This document shows positions 7,661 through 16,286 of a stretch of 28,963 nucleotides of DNA, one piece after another. A program made the position numbers and the translations under genes. Numbering within the stretch: the stretch's first letter is position 1; the number at the start of each line of letters is the position of its first letter. The notes below the pieces were generated by a model. That model searched no databases and was not told the DNA's origin. It saw only the letters and a list, made by a program, of their open reading frames with translations. The DNA lies in contig WFXI01000270.1 in assembly GCA_015490675.1 (NCBI GenBank), positions 1 to 28,963 on the forward strand, given 5' to 3'. The stretch comes from Hydrogenothermaceae bacterium. GTDB taxonomy: Bacteria; Aquificota; Aquificia; Aquificales; Hydrogenothermaceae.

Positions 7661-9511
7661 TTAAGCTCCTTCTGGTCTTTTTACATCATAAAGGATATCA
7701 TCAGTTGGATGTCTGTATAATGGCATATCTAAGCGTTTTTCATCTAAGTAGTGTCCAATAAATCCAATTGTTCTTCCAAGAACAAAGAATGCGTTAAATG
7801 CACCTGCATTGATAAGTTCATCTATTTCCTCATCTTTATATCCTAACGCTCTAAACATATCTACAAGTAAAACTCCAATTGTTCCATCAACATTTAAAAT
7901 AAGGTTTTCTTTCTTAGATGTAGTTACTTTTTCTACTTCTAATGCATAATTTAGTAAGTCTGTGCTTGGGAAGTTTTCTTTAGCAAAGTTTTTAAGAAGT
8001 TCTACCCTTTTGTCTGGGTTCTTTGTAGATTTAATTCTATGTCCAATTCCAGGAATAGGAATTTTTTCAACATTTTTCATATATGCAACAAACTCATCAG
8101 GAGACATTCCTTTTTCTTTTGCCATTTTAAAGTATTTAGCAGCACCATCAATAGCACCACCAAATCTTGGTCCTATAGTTAAAATACCTGTAACAATTGA
8201 AGACATTAAATCTTTTCCTGCTCTTGCAGTAACTTTAGTGTTGTGAGCTCCTGAAACAGCTGGACCGTGGTCGGCAACAACCTTAATTACCATATCGATA
8301 AACTTAGATGCCCACTCTGGAAATCTTTTCTTAAACCAAAGTAGTCCTATAACATCAGCAATTGAATATCCTTTTTCTACTACTTCAGAGATTGGAACTC
8401 CACAGTAAGTTGCTTCTTCTCCTCTGTCATCAGATATTGTACAAATAAAGTTAGTAGGTCTTCTAACTTTTCCAGCTTTTACAGCCTTTGCAAAGTCTTC
8501 TGGAATAGGTGGAACTTCTGGTTCTTGTATTTCTGGAATTTCTCCTTTTGCGTGAAGTTCTTCGTAAACTCCTCTAATTAACTCTGGAAGTTCATTAAAT
8601 GACCTTGGAACATAAGCTCCAGCTTCTCTTAAAATTTCATTTTTAGCATCTGCTGTTTCAGTTTCTGCTCCTGCTTTTGCTCCTGCGTGACCAAACTGAA
8701 CTTCTCCACCAAAATGTTTAGAAATTGTTCCAATACACCAAGCAATTACAGGTTTTGTAATTTTTCCTTCTTTTATAGCTTCAGCAACTTTTAATTCTAA
8801 TGTTCCACCTACCTCTCCAAGTAAAACCATAAACTTAACTTGAGGATTTTTCTCATATCTAAGCATATGGTCTAAAAAGTCTGTCCCTGGATATCTATCA
8901 CCACCAATTGCTATACCTTCAGCAATACCGTTTGCATTTCTAGCAATTACATTAGAAAGCTCGTTAAATAGTCCTCCAGACCTTGTTACAAGTCCTACAG
9001 AACCAGGTCTATGTAATTTAGATTTAATAATGTTTTCAATTGTTCCACCAGTGTTAGCAATTCTAAATGCTCCTGGAGCTATACCACCAACAGTAGCAGG
9101 ACCAATAATCCACTTTCCAAGTTCTTTAGCTTTAATTCTCATAGTTCTTGCAAATCTTTCAGGGATACCTTCTGCTGTAATTGCTATTGTTCTTATATTT
9201 GGAAGTTCTAGAGCTTCCATTGTTACATTATAAGCAGTTCTAAATGATGCAAAGTTTAATAAAACATCTGCTTCTGGAAAGTCTTTTGATGCATCTGTTG
9301 TAGATTTATAAAGAGGTATCATTATTTCTTGAGTTCCATAGAAGAACTTTTCAAATTTTCTATCAGTTGTAGGAGCAACTATAGCAACTACAGAAGGCTC
9401 TCTTCCTACAACATAATCATAATCGAGCATTCTTTGAATTGCATTTCTGTTTAAGTTCCAGAATATTGCTTTTGTATTTTTGTCAAAAAGTAAGTAATCA
9501 GGTCTGCTCAT
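7661..9511 (-). CDS. aclA: ATP-citrate lyase, large (alpha) subunit
   Basis: With AclB this enzyme cleaves citrate with ATP and CoA into acetyl-CoA and oxaloacetate, the key step of the reductive TCA cycle. The N-terminal half is succinyl-CoA synthetase alpha-like: CoA- and phosphate-binding loops, then FGHAGAKAG with the phospho-accepting H275. A linker (about 325-350) leads to a citrate-synthase-like C-terminal domain with ADHGPAVSGAHNT (H415), GIGHRIKS (488-495) and LNVDG (D542), residues that align with the human ACLY citryl-CoA lyase site. The length of 616 is close to bacterial AclA. The ATG at 9511 has AAGGAGG upstream and lies 12 nt after aclB, so the two are co-translated. Aquificaceae usually use citryl-CoA synthetase/lyase instead, so this points to Hydrogenothermaceae. 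Confidence 0.96.
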   Translation of the reverse strand: MSRPDYLLFDKNTKAIFWNLNRNAIQRMLDYDYVVGREPSVVAIVAPTTDRKFEKFFYGTQEIMIPLYKSTTDASKDFPEADVLLNFASFRTAYNVTMEALELPNIRTIAITAEGIPERFARTMRIKAKELGKWIIGPATVGGIAPGAFRIANTGGTIENIIKSKLHRPGSVGLVTRSGGLFNELSNVIARNANGIAEGIAIGGDRYPGTDFLDHMLRYEKNPQVKFMVLLGEVGGTLELKVAEAIKEGKITKPVIAWCIGTISKHFGGEVQFGHAGAKAGAETETADAKNEILREAGAYVPRSFNELPELIRGVYEELHAKGEIPEIQEPEVPPIPEDFAKAVKAGKVRRPTNFICTISDDRGEEATYCGVPISEVVEKGYSIADVIGLLWFKKRFPEWASKFIDMVIKVVADHGPAVSGAHNTKVTARAGKDLMSSIVTGILTIGPRFGGAIDGAAKYFKMAKEKGMSPDEFVAYMKNVEKIPIPGIGHRIKSTKNPDKRVELLKNFAKENFPSTDLLNYALEVEKVTTSKKENLILNVDGTIGVLLVDMFRALGYKDEEIDELINAGAFNAFFVLGRTIGFIGHYLDEKRLDMPLYRHPTDDILYDVKRPEGA

Positions 9512-9523
9512 TTTAACCTCCTT

Positions 9524-10828
9524 TTAAGCAACTTTATTTTCATCTATAGCTTTTCTTACTATTTCAGTCATATGAGTCTCTGGGCCATAAACTTCTATAG
9601 GAATTCCAAGTTTCTCTGCAGCCTCTTTAATTCTCTTTAGTCCAACTTCGTAGTTAGGACCACCTCTTCTTACATATATCTTTACTCCTACTTCTTTTAA
9701 CTTATCAGCATATTCATTCATAGCATCAATAATTCCATCAAAAGTTTTAGCAACATCTGTAAAGTTAGCAATAGCACCACCAATTATTAAAATCTTGTCA
9801 CCTTGAGGATGTCTTTCTCTTGTCATTAAATCAAAAACAGTTTTCACATATTCTCTAGTTTCAGTTCTAGATGGGTTTCCTGAATATTCACCATAGTTAG
9901 CAAGTTCTTTAACAGCTCCTAAGTCTGCAACTGTATCAGCATAAACAACAGAAGCACCACCACCAGCAACTAAAGTCCATATTCTTCCTTTTGGATTAAG
10001 AATAGTGAGTTTTAAAGATGCTCCAGATTTTTCATCCATTTCTTTTATGTATTTTTCTTCTGGGCTAAGTTCTCCTCCAAATCCTGCAGGGAATTCTATA
10101 TCACCCCATTTTTTACCAGCTACAAATTGAGCTGTGTCATCAAGTCTTCCAACAAAATCTAATGGATAAATTTTATTTCCAACCATAACAAGTGGATTAA
10201 TTTCTAGATAAGCAAAGTGTAGGTCTCTAAAGAGTTTGTAAAGTCTATAAACAAATTCTGCGTAATTTTCTTTATCTTTTATATCAGCTGGAACATTTTC
10301 TCTGATAATTTTCTTTATTTCTTCATCAGAAGCAGTTATAGGAATTTTTACCTCTACAACTTTATCCCAGTTTTCTTCTACTTCTATTCCACCGTGAGCA
10401 GACATATAAATAATATCTTCATCTTCTCCAGTAGTAATAGCTACATAGTATTCGTCTGATTGGTCGTGTGGAACAAAAGGTTCTACTAAAAAGTGTGTTA
10501 ATTTTCCTTTTACACCATTTATTTCAACTTCTTCAGTCATTTTTTGCTTTATCCACTGCTTTGCATCTTCCCAGGTTACATCTCCAGGCTTTTCTTTTTT
10601 AAAGAAAATTAAGCCTAGCTTTCCTCTTTTTCCAAAGAGCATATCAGGTTTTGCAACAAGTGGAGTTTCATTTACCCAAGGGTATTCTTCAGGAATTTTA
10701 TCCATATCTGTTTCTGGAGTAATTAAAATAGATTTAAAATCATACTCAAAGTCGTTTCCAAAGTAATCTTCCCAGTTTTGGGCTAAAATTCTTTTTCCAT
10801 CGTATTCTCTGATACCTCTTTGAGCCAT
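9524..10828 (-). CDS. aclB: ATP-citrate lyase, small (beta) subunit
   Basis: This is the ATP-grasp and citrate-binding subunit of ATP-citrate lyase. In its 434 residues, the N-terminal ATP-grasp domain (about 1-240) carries VAKPDMLFGKRGKLG around 58-72 and EINPLV (209-214), whose Glu and Asn bind Mg-ATP in the succinyl-CoA synthetase beta family. The C-terminal part has AGGGASVVYAD (288-298), GGAIANFTDVAKTF (350-363) and YVRRGGPNYEVGL (385-397), all close to the citrate-binding region of eukaryotic ACLY. The ATG at 10828 is preceded by AGGAGG at ideal spacing. It is the first gene of the aclBA unit, divergent from the mntA-hepT pair. Confidence 0.96.
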   Translation of the reverse strand: MAQRGIREYDGKRILAQNWEDYFGNDFEYDFKSILITPETDMDKIPEEYPWVNETPLVAKPDMLFGKRGKLGLIFFKKEKPGDVTWEDAKQWIKQKMTEEVEINGVKGKLTHFLVEPFVPHDQSDEYYVAITTGEDEDIIYMSAHGGIEVEENWDKVVEVKIPITASDEEIKKIIRENVPADIKDKENYAEFVYRLYKLFRDLHFAYLEINPLVMVGNKIYPLDFVGRLDDTAQFVAGKKWGDIEFPAGFGGELSPEEKYIKEMDEKSGASLKLTILNPKGRIWTLVAGGGASVVYADTVADLGAVKELANYGEYSGNPSRTETREYVKTVFDLMTRERHPQGDKILIIGGAIANFTDVAKTFDGIIDAMNEYADKLKEVGVKIYVRRGGPNYEVGLKRIKEAAEKLGIPIEVYGPETHMTEIVRKAIDENKVA

Positions 10829-10953
10829 TACTTTCCTCCTAAGAATTTATACTATATAAGAAAATTAGAATGTTTATTGAAATTATATCAGACCTTGTTT
10901 ATACTTGCCAGATTTTGTTGCTTTTTTATAAGTTTTATTTCATCATATTTATT
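10829..10953. promoter_or_regulatory. Divergent aclBA / mntA promoter region
   Basis: This 125-bp spacer separates aclB from mntA. On the plus strand TTGCCA (10905-10910) and TATAAG (10927-10932), 16 nt apart, form a credible promoter that would start about 15 nt before the mntA ATG, giving a very short leader. On the minus strand a strong AGGAGG ribosome site precedes aclB, with AT-rich TATAGTATAAAT-like sequence upstream that could hold its -10; I see no clear -35 element. Confidence 0.5.
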
Positions 10954-11250
10954 ATGAAAACTCTAAAAGTAATAAAAGAAAAACTAAAAGAAAATAAGGG
11001 ATTTATAAAATCTAAGTATGGTGTTAAGAACTTATCTATTTTTGGTTCATATGTTAGAAATGAACAAAAACCCGAAAGTGATATAGATATATTAGTTGAA
11101 TTTGAGGAAGGAAAGAAATCCTTTAGAAATTATATGGGGCTAAAACTATATCTAGAAAAACTACTAGAAGCAAAAATAGACCTTGTTGTAAAAGACACTG
11201 TAAGAAAAGAATTAAAAGAACACATATATTCTGAGGCCATAGATGTCTAA
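10954..11250 (+). CDS. mntA: MNT-domain nucleotidyltransferase antitoxin (MntA)
   Basis: This is a minimal nucleotidyltransferase of the MntA/HepT toxin-antitoxin type. Known members neutralise the HEPN ribonuclease partner by transferring AMP to a tyrosine near its active site. The 98-residue product has the signature GSYVRNEQKPESDIDILVEF: G31-S32, then D43 and D45 as metal ligands, with a third Asp at D76 (KIDLVV). I chose the ATG at 10954, not an earlier in-frame ATG at 10870: the 28 codons between encode a hydrophobic stretch foreign to this family and contain the likely promoter. No good Shine-Dalgarno sequence is seen before 10954, fitting a near-leaderless mRNA. It overlaps hepT by 8 nt. 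Confidence 0.9.
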   Translation: MKTLKVIKEKLKENKGFIKSKYGVKNLSIFGSYVRNEQKPESDIDILVEFEEGKKSFRNYMGLKLYLEKLLEAKIDLVVKDTVRKELKEHIYSEAIDV

Positions 11251-11590
11251 AAGGGAATATATATTTTTTATCGAGGATATTTTAGAAAATATAAATCTAA
11301 TAGAAGAATTTTTGTCAAATTTAAACTCTATAGAAGAGTTAGAAAATAACAAACTTGTTTTATATGCTGTCTTAAAAGCATTTGAAAATATAGGAGAAGC
11401 AACTAAGAATATTCCAGATGACCTAAAAAAAGAATATCCATATTTTTGGAAAGAAATTTCAGGATTAAGAGATATAATAGTTCACCATTACTGGGGTATA
11501 GATATGGATATCATTTATGACATAATAGAAAATGAATTACCAGAGTTAAAAACTGTAGTTCAAAAAATATTAAAAGAAATAAAAAATTAA
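11243..11590 (+). CDS. hepT: HEPN-domain ribonuclease toxin (HepT, DUF86)
   Basis: HepT toxins are small all-helical HEPN RNases that cleave RNA and are held inactive by MntA-dependent AMPylation. The 115-residue protein has the R-x4-H-x-Y catalytic motif intact in RDIIVHHYWG (R76, H81, Y83), plus the preceding AFENIGEATKNIP helix typical of the family. The motif is complete, so the toxin should be active. The ATG at 11243 overlaps the end of mntA by 8 nt and has GAGG at 11232-11235. The stop at 11590 is followed directly by the mreB ribosome site, so mreB is likely on the same transcript. Confidence 0.92.
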   Translation: MSKREYIFFIEDILENINLIEEFLSNLNSIEELENNKLVLYAVLKAFENIGEATKNIPDDLKKEYPYFWKEISGLRDIIVHHYWGIDMDIIYDIIENELPELKTVVQKILKEIKN

Positions 11591-11599
11591 GGAGGAACT

Positions 11600-12637
11600 A
11601 TGCTTTCTGCTCTTTTTAGTATATTCTCAAATGATATTGGTATAGACCTTGGAACTGCGAATACCTTGGTTTTTGTGAAAAATAAAGGAATAGTTTTAAG
11701 AGAACCTTCTATTGTTTCTCTAGACACTAAAGCAAACAAAGTTTTAGCAGTTGGTGAAGAAGCAAAAAAAATGATAGGGAAAACACCAGCAAATATAGAA
11801 GTTATTAGACCTCTAAAAGACGGGGTTATAGCTGATTTTGATACAACTCAAGAAATGCTTAAATACTTTATAAAAAAAGTCCATAGTAATATGCCAATAA
11901 CAAAAGTAATCAAACCTAGGCCTAGAGTAATTGTTGGTGTTCCTTCAGGAATTACAGAAGTTGAAAAAAGAGCAGTAACAGATGCTATTAGACACGCAGG
12001 AGCAAGAGAAGTTTATCTAATTGCAGAACCTATGGCTGCAGCAATTGGAGCAGGTTTACCAATTACCCAACCTGGTGGAAATATGGTTGTTGATATTGGA
12101 GGTGGAACTACAGAAATAGCTGTTATTTCCCTATCTGGTATGGTTGTTTCCCATTCTATTAGAGTTGCTGGTGATGAGATGAATGAGGCCATTATTCAAT
12201 ATTTAAAAAGGGAACACGGAATAGTTATTGGAGAACAAACCGCTGAAAAAGTAAAAATTAAACTTGGAGCTGCATATCCTTCAGAAAAAGATAAAGAAGA
12301 AATGGAAATAGGTGGAGTTGATATAACTAATAATCCTATTAGTACAGTAATAAAAGGGGAAGAAATAAGAAAGGCTCTTCAAGGAGTTGTAAATACAATT
12401 GTGAATGCAGTAAAAACTGCCTTAGAAAAAACACCTCCAGAACTTGGAGCAGACCTTGTAGAAAGGGGAATTGTGCTTGCAGGAGGAGGGTCACTTCTAT
12501 ATGGATTAGACCAACGAATTAGAGAAGAGGTTAATTTACCTGTAAATTATTGTGAAGACCCATTAACAGCAGTTGCAAGGGGAATAGGAACAGCTTTAGA
12601 TGATTTATCTTTAATTAAGAAAATTGCTATGCAATGA
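11600..12637 (+). CDS. mreB: Rod shape-determining actin homologue MreB
   Basis: MreB forms membrane-associated filaments that guide lateral wall synthesis by the elongasome (MreC, MreD, PBP2, RodA). The 345-residue protein has the actin-fold phosphate-1 loop GIDLGTANT (14-22), the phosphate-2 loop VDIGGGTTE (164-172) and the adenosine-side glycine motif LAGGGSLL near the C-terminus. The N-terminal MLSALFSIF helix is hydrophobic, suiting membrane binding. GGAGG at 11591-11595 gives an excellent ribosome site, placed immediately after the hepT stop codon. The 3' end overlaps mreC by the ATGA tetranucleotide. Confidence 0.98.
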   Translation: MLSALFSIFSNDIGIDLGTANTLVFVKNKGIVLREPSIVSLDTKANKVLAVGEEAKKMIGKTPANIEVIRPLKDGVIADFDTTQEMLKYFIKKVHSNMPITKVIKPRPRVIVGVPSGITEVEKRAVTDAIRHAGAREVYLIAEPMAAAIGAGLPITQPGGNMVVDIGGGTTEIAVISLSGMVVSHSIRVAGDEMNEAIIQYLKREHGIVIGEQTAEKVKIKLGAAYPSEKDKEEMEIGGVDITNNPISTVIKGEEIRKALQGVVNTIVNAVKTALEKTPPELGADLVERGIVLAGGGSLLYGLDQRIREEVNLPVNYCEDPLTAVARGIGTALDDLSLIKKIAMQ

Positions 12638-13422
12638 AAAAATTAATTTTAGATAAAAAACTAAAAGTTGCTTTACTTGTTCTTGGTTCCTTTCTTTTTT
12701 TATTTTCTTTAATTTTTTATTTTAAAGGTTATTATAAGTATGTTTTAGATATCCTTTACCCTACCCAAAAGGCTGTATATGAAACCTATAAAACAACCAA
12801 ATCAATTTTTCAGGTTTTGACAGATATCAAAACTCTTATTAATCAAAACCAAGATTTAAAAAAACAACTAGAAGAGCTAAAACTTGTAGAAGATAGGTAT
12901 AAAACTTTAGAATATGAAAATTTTAAACTTAGAAATTTATTAAAATTTTCAAAAAAATATAAAAAATATAAAATCACTGGAGCAGAAGTTATAGGATATC
13001 CTCCAGACTTTTTTGTAAAAGCTGTTTTTATAAATGTAGGGAAAAAAGAAAAAGTACAAATTGGTGATTATGTTGTATCAGATGGATTTTTAATTGGGAA
13101 AATTACAGAGGTAGGTAACTTCTCATCAAAAGTATTATTAACAAATGATAGTAATTTTAAAATTACAGCCAGAACAAGAAAAACAAGGGAAATTGTTTTC
13201 TATAATGGAAAAGGAGAATTAGATTTTGTTAAACCTGGTCAAGATATTAGAGTTGGGGATATTATTGAAACATCTGGAATAGAAGGATATCCTAAAGGTA
13301 TACCTATAGGAAAAATAGTTTCTGTAAACTATGAAGAAGGAAGTTTTTTTAAAAAAGTAAAAGTTAAACCTTTTGTAAAACAATTTTCTATAGAGTATGT
13401 AATTATTATTGGAAAGAAATGA
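12634..13422 (+). CDS. mreC: Rod shape-determining protein MreC
   Basis: MreC is the periplasmic scaffold that activates PBP2-RodA. The 262 residues comprise a short cytoplasmic N-terminus, one membrane helix (about 12-30), a coiled coil (about 55-105, with EELKLVEDRYKTLEYE), and the beta-rich MreC domain (about 110-262). Features there include IGYPPDFFVKA and the paired GDYVVSDGFLIGKI and GDIIETSG hairpins that recur in the two half-barrels. It starts at an ATGA overlap with mreB and ends in an ATGA overlap with mreD, implying coupled translation. Confidence 0.95.
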   Translation: MKKLILDKKLKVALLVLGSFLFLFSLIFYFKGYYKYVLDILYPTQKAVYETYKTTKSIFQVLTDIKTLINQNQDLKKQLEELKLVEDRYKTLEYENFKLRNLLKFSKKYKKYKITGAEVIGYPPDFFVKAVFINVGKKEKVQIGDYVVSDGFLIGKITEVGNFSSKVLLTNDSNFKITARTRKTREIVFYNGKGELDFVKPGQDIRVGDIIETSGIEGYPKGIPIGKIVSVNYEEGSFFKKVKVKPFVKQFSIEYVIIIGKK

Positions 13423-13871
13423 AAAAGGTAACCATCTTTGGCATTTTAATACTAATATTTCAATCAACTATTTTAGGGAAAGTTTTTTCTATAGGAGAAT
13501 TAACAGCAGATTTTATGGTTATTTATATTTTGCTTATTTCTTTAAATTTTTCTTTTAAGGATTCTATAAAAACATCCTTTTTTCTAGGAATACTACAGGA
13601 CATATTTTCTTTAAACTTTATGAACAGCCTATCAAAACCATTGTTATCTTTGACAACAAACAAATTAAAAAATTATTTCTTTGTCTCCACATTTTGGATA
13701 AAATCAACACTGGTAATTTTCATATCTTTTTTAGATTTAGTAGCTAAAAATGTAATATTGTTGCTAACAAAGGGTGTATTTGAAATTTCAATAGAATATA
13801 TATTTTACTTATTTATTAATTTTCTTATTTTTTATTTGGTGTATTTAACAAATGAAGATTTCAAGATTTAA
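13419..13871 (+). CDS. mreD: Rod shape-determining protein MreD
   Basis: This 150-residue, strongly hydrophobic inner-membrane protein occupies the expected position between mreC and the PBP2 gene. About five membrane segments are visible (roughly 5-22, 30-45, 55-70, 90-110 and 125-145). Sequence conservation in MreD is low; the call leans on topology, length and gene order. GELTADFMVIYILLIS near the N-terminus resembles the family's early conserved stretch. It starts within an ATGA overlap with mreC and overlaps mrdA by 20 nt. Confidence 0.85.
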   Translation: MKKVTIFGILILIFQSTILGKVFSIGELTADFMVIYILLISLNFSFKDSIKTSFFLGILQDIFSLNFMNSLSKPLLSLTTNKLKNYFFVSTFWIKSTLVIFISFLDLVAKNVILLLTKGVFEISIEYIFYLFINFLIFYLVYLTNEDFKI

Positions 13872-15672
13872 TTTAGCTATATTTTTTCTTGCTTTCCTAT
13901 TTGTAGTTTTAGCCCTGAGACTGGTATACCTCCAAATTATAAAAGGAGAAGAATACAAAAATTTATCTGAAAAGAACTACATTAGACTAATTACAATAAA
14001 TCCACCTAGAGGAAAAATTTACGACAGAAACGGAATTTTACTGGCTTATGATATTCCTTATTATGAATTGTATATAGTCCCATATATAGCAGTTGATAAA
14101 AACTCAAGTAAAACAAATCAGGAAAAGCAGGCAAAAGCTATTCTTGATAAATTAGAAAAGTATTTGAAGGTAAAAATAGATTCAAAAGATGAGATTATTA
14201 AAAAAATATTGGTAAGAAGTGGCGGTAAAGTTGTTGTTAAAACAAAATTAATGGATAAAGAGCTAGAAAGATTTTATTCTTACTCTCATTTGCTAAAAGG
14301 TGTTTTTGTTGAGGTAATTCCAAGAAGAAAATACACAACATATGCAAAGTATTTATCTCATATTTTAGGGTATGTTGGATATCCGTCAAAAGATGAGCTT
14401 CAGGAAAATCCAGATTTAAGGTCAGATATGCTAATAGGTAAAATGGGTATTGAAAAGATTTATAATGATGAACTTTTAGGAGATTATGGATTTAAAGCTG
14501 TTGTTGTTGATGCTGCAGGAAGAATTAGAAAAGTTTTATGGACAAAACCTCCTAAAGAAGGAAATGATATTTATCTAACAATAGATGCAAGACTTCAAAA
14601 AAAAGCATATGAGATATTTAAAAATTCTAGAGAAAAATCTGGAAGTATAATTATTGTTAATCCCAAAACTTATGAAATATTAACATTACTAAGCTATCCA
14701 ATTTTTGATATTCAAAAGTTTTCTGATGGTCTTACTAAAAAAGAGTGGGTAAAACTAATAAAAAGCAAATATAAACCTTTATTTAACAAAGCACTAAAGG
14801 GAATATATCCTCCTGGTTCTATTTATAAAATAGTAGTTTCTGTAGCTGCACTTGAGGAAGGAGTTATAACACCATACCAAAAAATCTACAGTGGTGGAGT
14901 ATTTTCAATAGGAAAATGGAAATATAGAAACTGGAATTTAGCTGGATGTGGAACTATAAATGTTATGCAAGCTTTAGAACAGTCCTGTGATACATTTTAT
15001 TATCAGGTTGGATTAAAGCTTGGAGTTAGTAAGATTGTAGAATGGACTTACAGTTTTGGAATTGGAGAAAAATTAAATCCAAAAATTGAAACAAAAGTAT
15101 CAAGAGTTCCATCTCCAGACTGGAAAAGAAGAGTCTTAGGAGAGCCCTGGTTTTATGGAGACACTGTAAACTTAAGTATAGGACAGGGATATTTAGGGAT
15201 AACTCCTTTTGATGCGACAAAAATAGTAGTGCCTGTGGCAAATGGAGGGAAGGTTTTAAAACCTCAAATTTTAAAGGCTATATACGATAAAGAAACTAAA
15301 AAGTTTATAGAAACTAAACCTGAAATTTTAAGAACACTAGATATAAAAAGAGAAAACTTAAGAGCTGTAAGACGAGGAATGTATTTAGTTGTTTATGGTA
15401 ATAGAGGGACTGCAAAAATACTAAAACAGGCTCCATTTAAAAATGCAGGTAAAACAGGAACAGCACAGGTATACAGAAAGCCAAAAAAAGGAGAAAAAAT
15501 AACAAAGTGGGAACTTCAAAACCACGCATGGTTTGTTGATATGTTTCCCTATAAATCTCCTAAATTTGTAATAGCCACTTTTGTAGAACACGGTAGAGGT
15601 GGAAGTAAAACTGCAGCCCCTATAACCCTTGAACTTATAAAAGCAATAAAAGAATTAAAGTTAATAAATTAA
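13852..15672 (+). CDS. mrdA: Penicillin-binding protein 2 (elongation transpeptidase)
   Basis: This is the class B PBP of the elongasome and cross-links new glycan made by RodA. Its 606 residues include an N-terminal membrane helix (about 8-29), the pedestal with PPRGKIYDRNG (51-61) and a transpeptidase domain with PPGSIYK (nucleophile S323, K326), SCD (378-380, the usual PBP2 form of the second motif) and KTGT (534-537). The RRKYTTYAKYLSHILGYVG stretch (158-176) is typical of PBP2. Its ATG lies inside the last codons of mreD (20-nt overlap). rodA, often next in other genomes, is absent; instead the gene ends in a 4-bp convergent overlap with hisH. Confidence 0.96.
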   Translation: MKISRFNLAIFFLAFLFVVLALRLVYLQIIKGEEYKNLSEKNYIRLITINPPRGKIYDRNGILLAYDIPYYELYIVPYIAVDKNSSKTNQEKQAKAILDKLEKYLKVKIDSKDEIIKKILVRSGGKVVVKTKLMDKELERFYSYSHLLKGVFVEVIPRRKYTTYAKYLSHILGYVGYPSKDELQENPDLRSDMLIGKMGIEKIYNDELLGDYGFKAVVVDAAGRIRKVLWTKPPKEGNDIYLTIDARLQKKAYEIFKNSREKSGSIIIVNPKTYEILTLLSYPIFDIQKFSDGLTKKEWVKLIKSKYKPLFNKALKGIYPPGSIYKIVVSVAALEEGVITPYQKIYSGGVFSIGKWKYRNWNLAGCGTINVMQALEQSCDTFYYQVGLKLGVSKIVEWTYSFGIGEKLNPKIETKVSRVPSPDWKRRVLGEPWFYGDTVNLSIGQGYLGITPFDATKIVVPVANGGKVLKPQILKAIYDKETKKFIETKPEILRTLDIKRENLRAVRRGMYLVVYGNRGTAKILKQAPFKNAGKTGTAQVYRKPKKGEKITKWELQNHAWFVDMFPYKSPKFVIATFVEHGRGGSKTAAPITLELIKAIKELKLIN

Positions 15673-16286
15673 CCCTTTTCTACCTTATCAACAAAATTTT
15701 TAATTAACTTTAAACCAACTTTTTGACTTTTTTCTGGATGAAACTGAACAGCCCATATATTGTCAATTTGTATAGCACTGCAAAACTCATCTATATAGTC
15801 AGTGGTGGAAGCAATAATAGATTTATCTTCAGGAATAACATAGAAAGAATGAACAAAGTAAAAAAATTCTTTATCTTTAATATCAGAAAATAAACCTTCT
15901 TTTTGTTTTATATTTACTTGATTCCAGCCCATATGGGGAATTTTGTATCCTTCCTTATTATCAAATCTGACAACCTTTCCTTTAATTACTCCAAGTCCTT
16001 CATATTCTCCAAATTCGTATCCTTTCTCAAATAAAATCTGAAGTCCTAAACATATTCCAAAATAAGGCTTGCCTGTAGTTATATGAGATATTATCTCCTC
16101 ATAAAGGTTTAATTCTTTAAGATGTTTTATAGCATCTCCAAATGCACCAACTCCTGGAACAACTATTGCTTTAGCATTCTTTACATCTTCAGGCTTAGAA
16201 GATACCTTCACTTTTGCTCCAACTGTTTCAAATGCTTTTGCGACACTTCTTAAATTTCCCATTCCATAGTCAACAACAGTTATCAC
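15669..16286 (-). CDS. hisH: Imidazole glycerol phosphate synthase, glutaminase subunit
   Basis: HisH hydrolyses glutamine and channels ammonia to HisF, making IGP and AICAR in histidine synthesis. The 205-residue class I amidotransferase has GVGAFGDAI (45-53, oxyanion region), FGICLGLQ with nucleophile C79, and QFHPEKS with H183 and E185 completing the triad. The start is GTG in a GTGA overlap with the trpA stop, so the two are coupled. hisF is not in this window. The gene's stop codon interlocks with the convergent mrdA stop (shared TTAA). Confidence 0.95.
   Translation of the reverse strand: MITVVDYGMGNLRSVAKAFETVGAKVKVSSKPEDVKNAKAIVVPGVGAFGDAIKHLKELNLYEEIISHITTGKPYFGICLGLQILFEKGYEFGEYEGLGVIKGKVVRFDNKEGYKIPHMGWNQVNIKQKEGLFSDIKDKEFFYFVHSFYVIPEDKSIIASTTDYIDEFCSAIQIDNIWAVQFHPEKSQKVGLKLIKNFVDKVEKG

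Noticed and set aside
10870..10953. N-terminal extension of mntA from an upstream ATG
   Set aside because: The 28 added residues are hydrophobic, absent from this family as I know it, and encoded by DNA that contains the probable promoter; the ATG at 10954 fits the family start.
14983..14991. SCD instead of SxN in PBP2 as a lost active-site residue
   Set aside because: An S-x-D form of the second motif is normal in elongation-specific PBP2 proteins.
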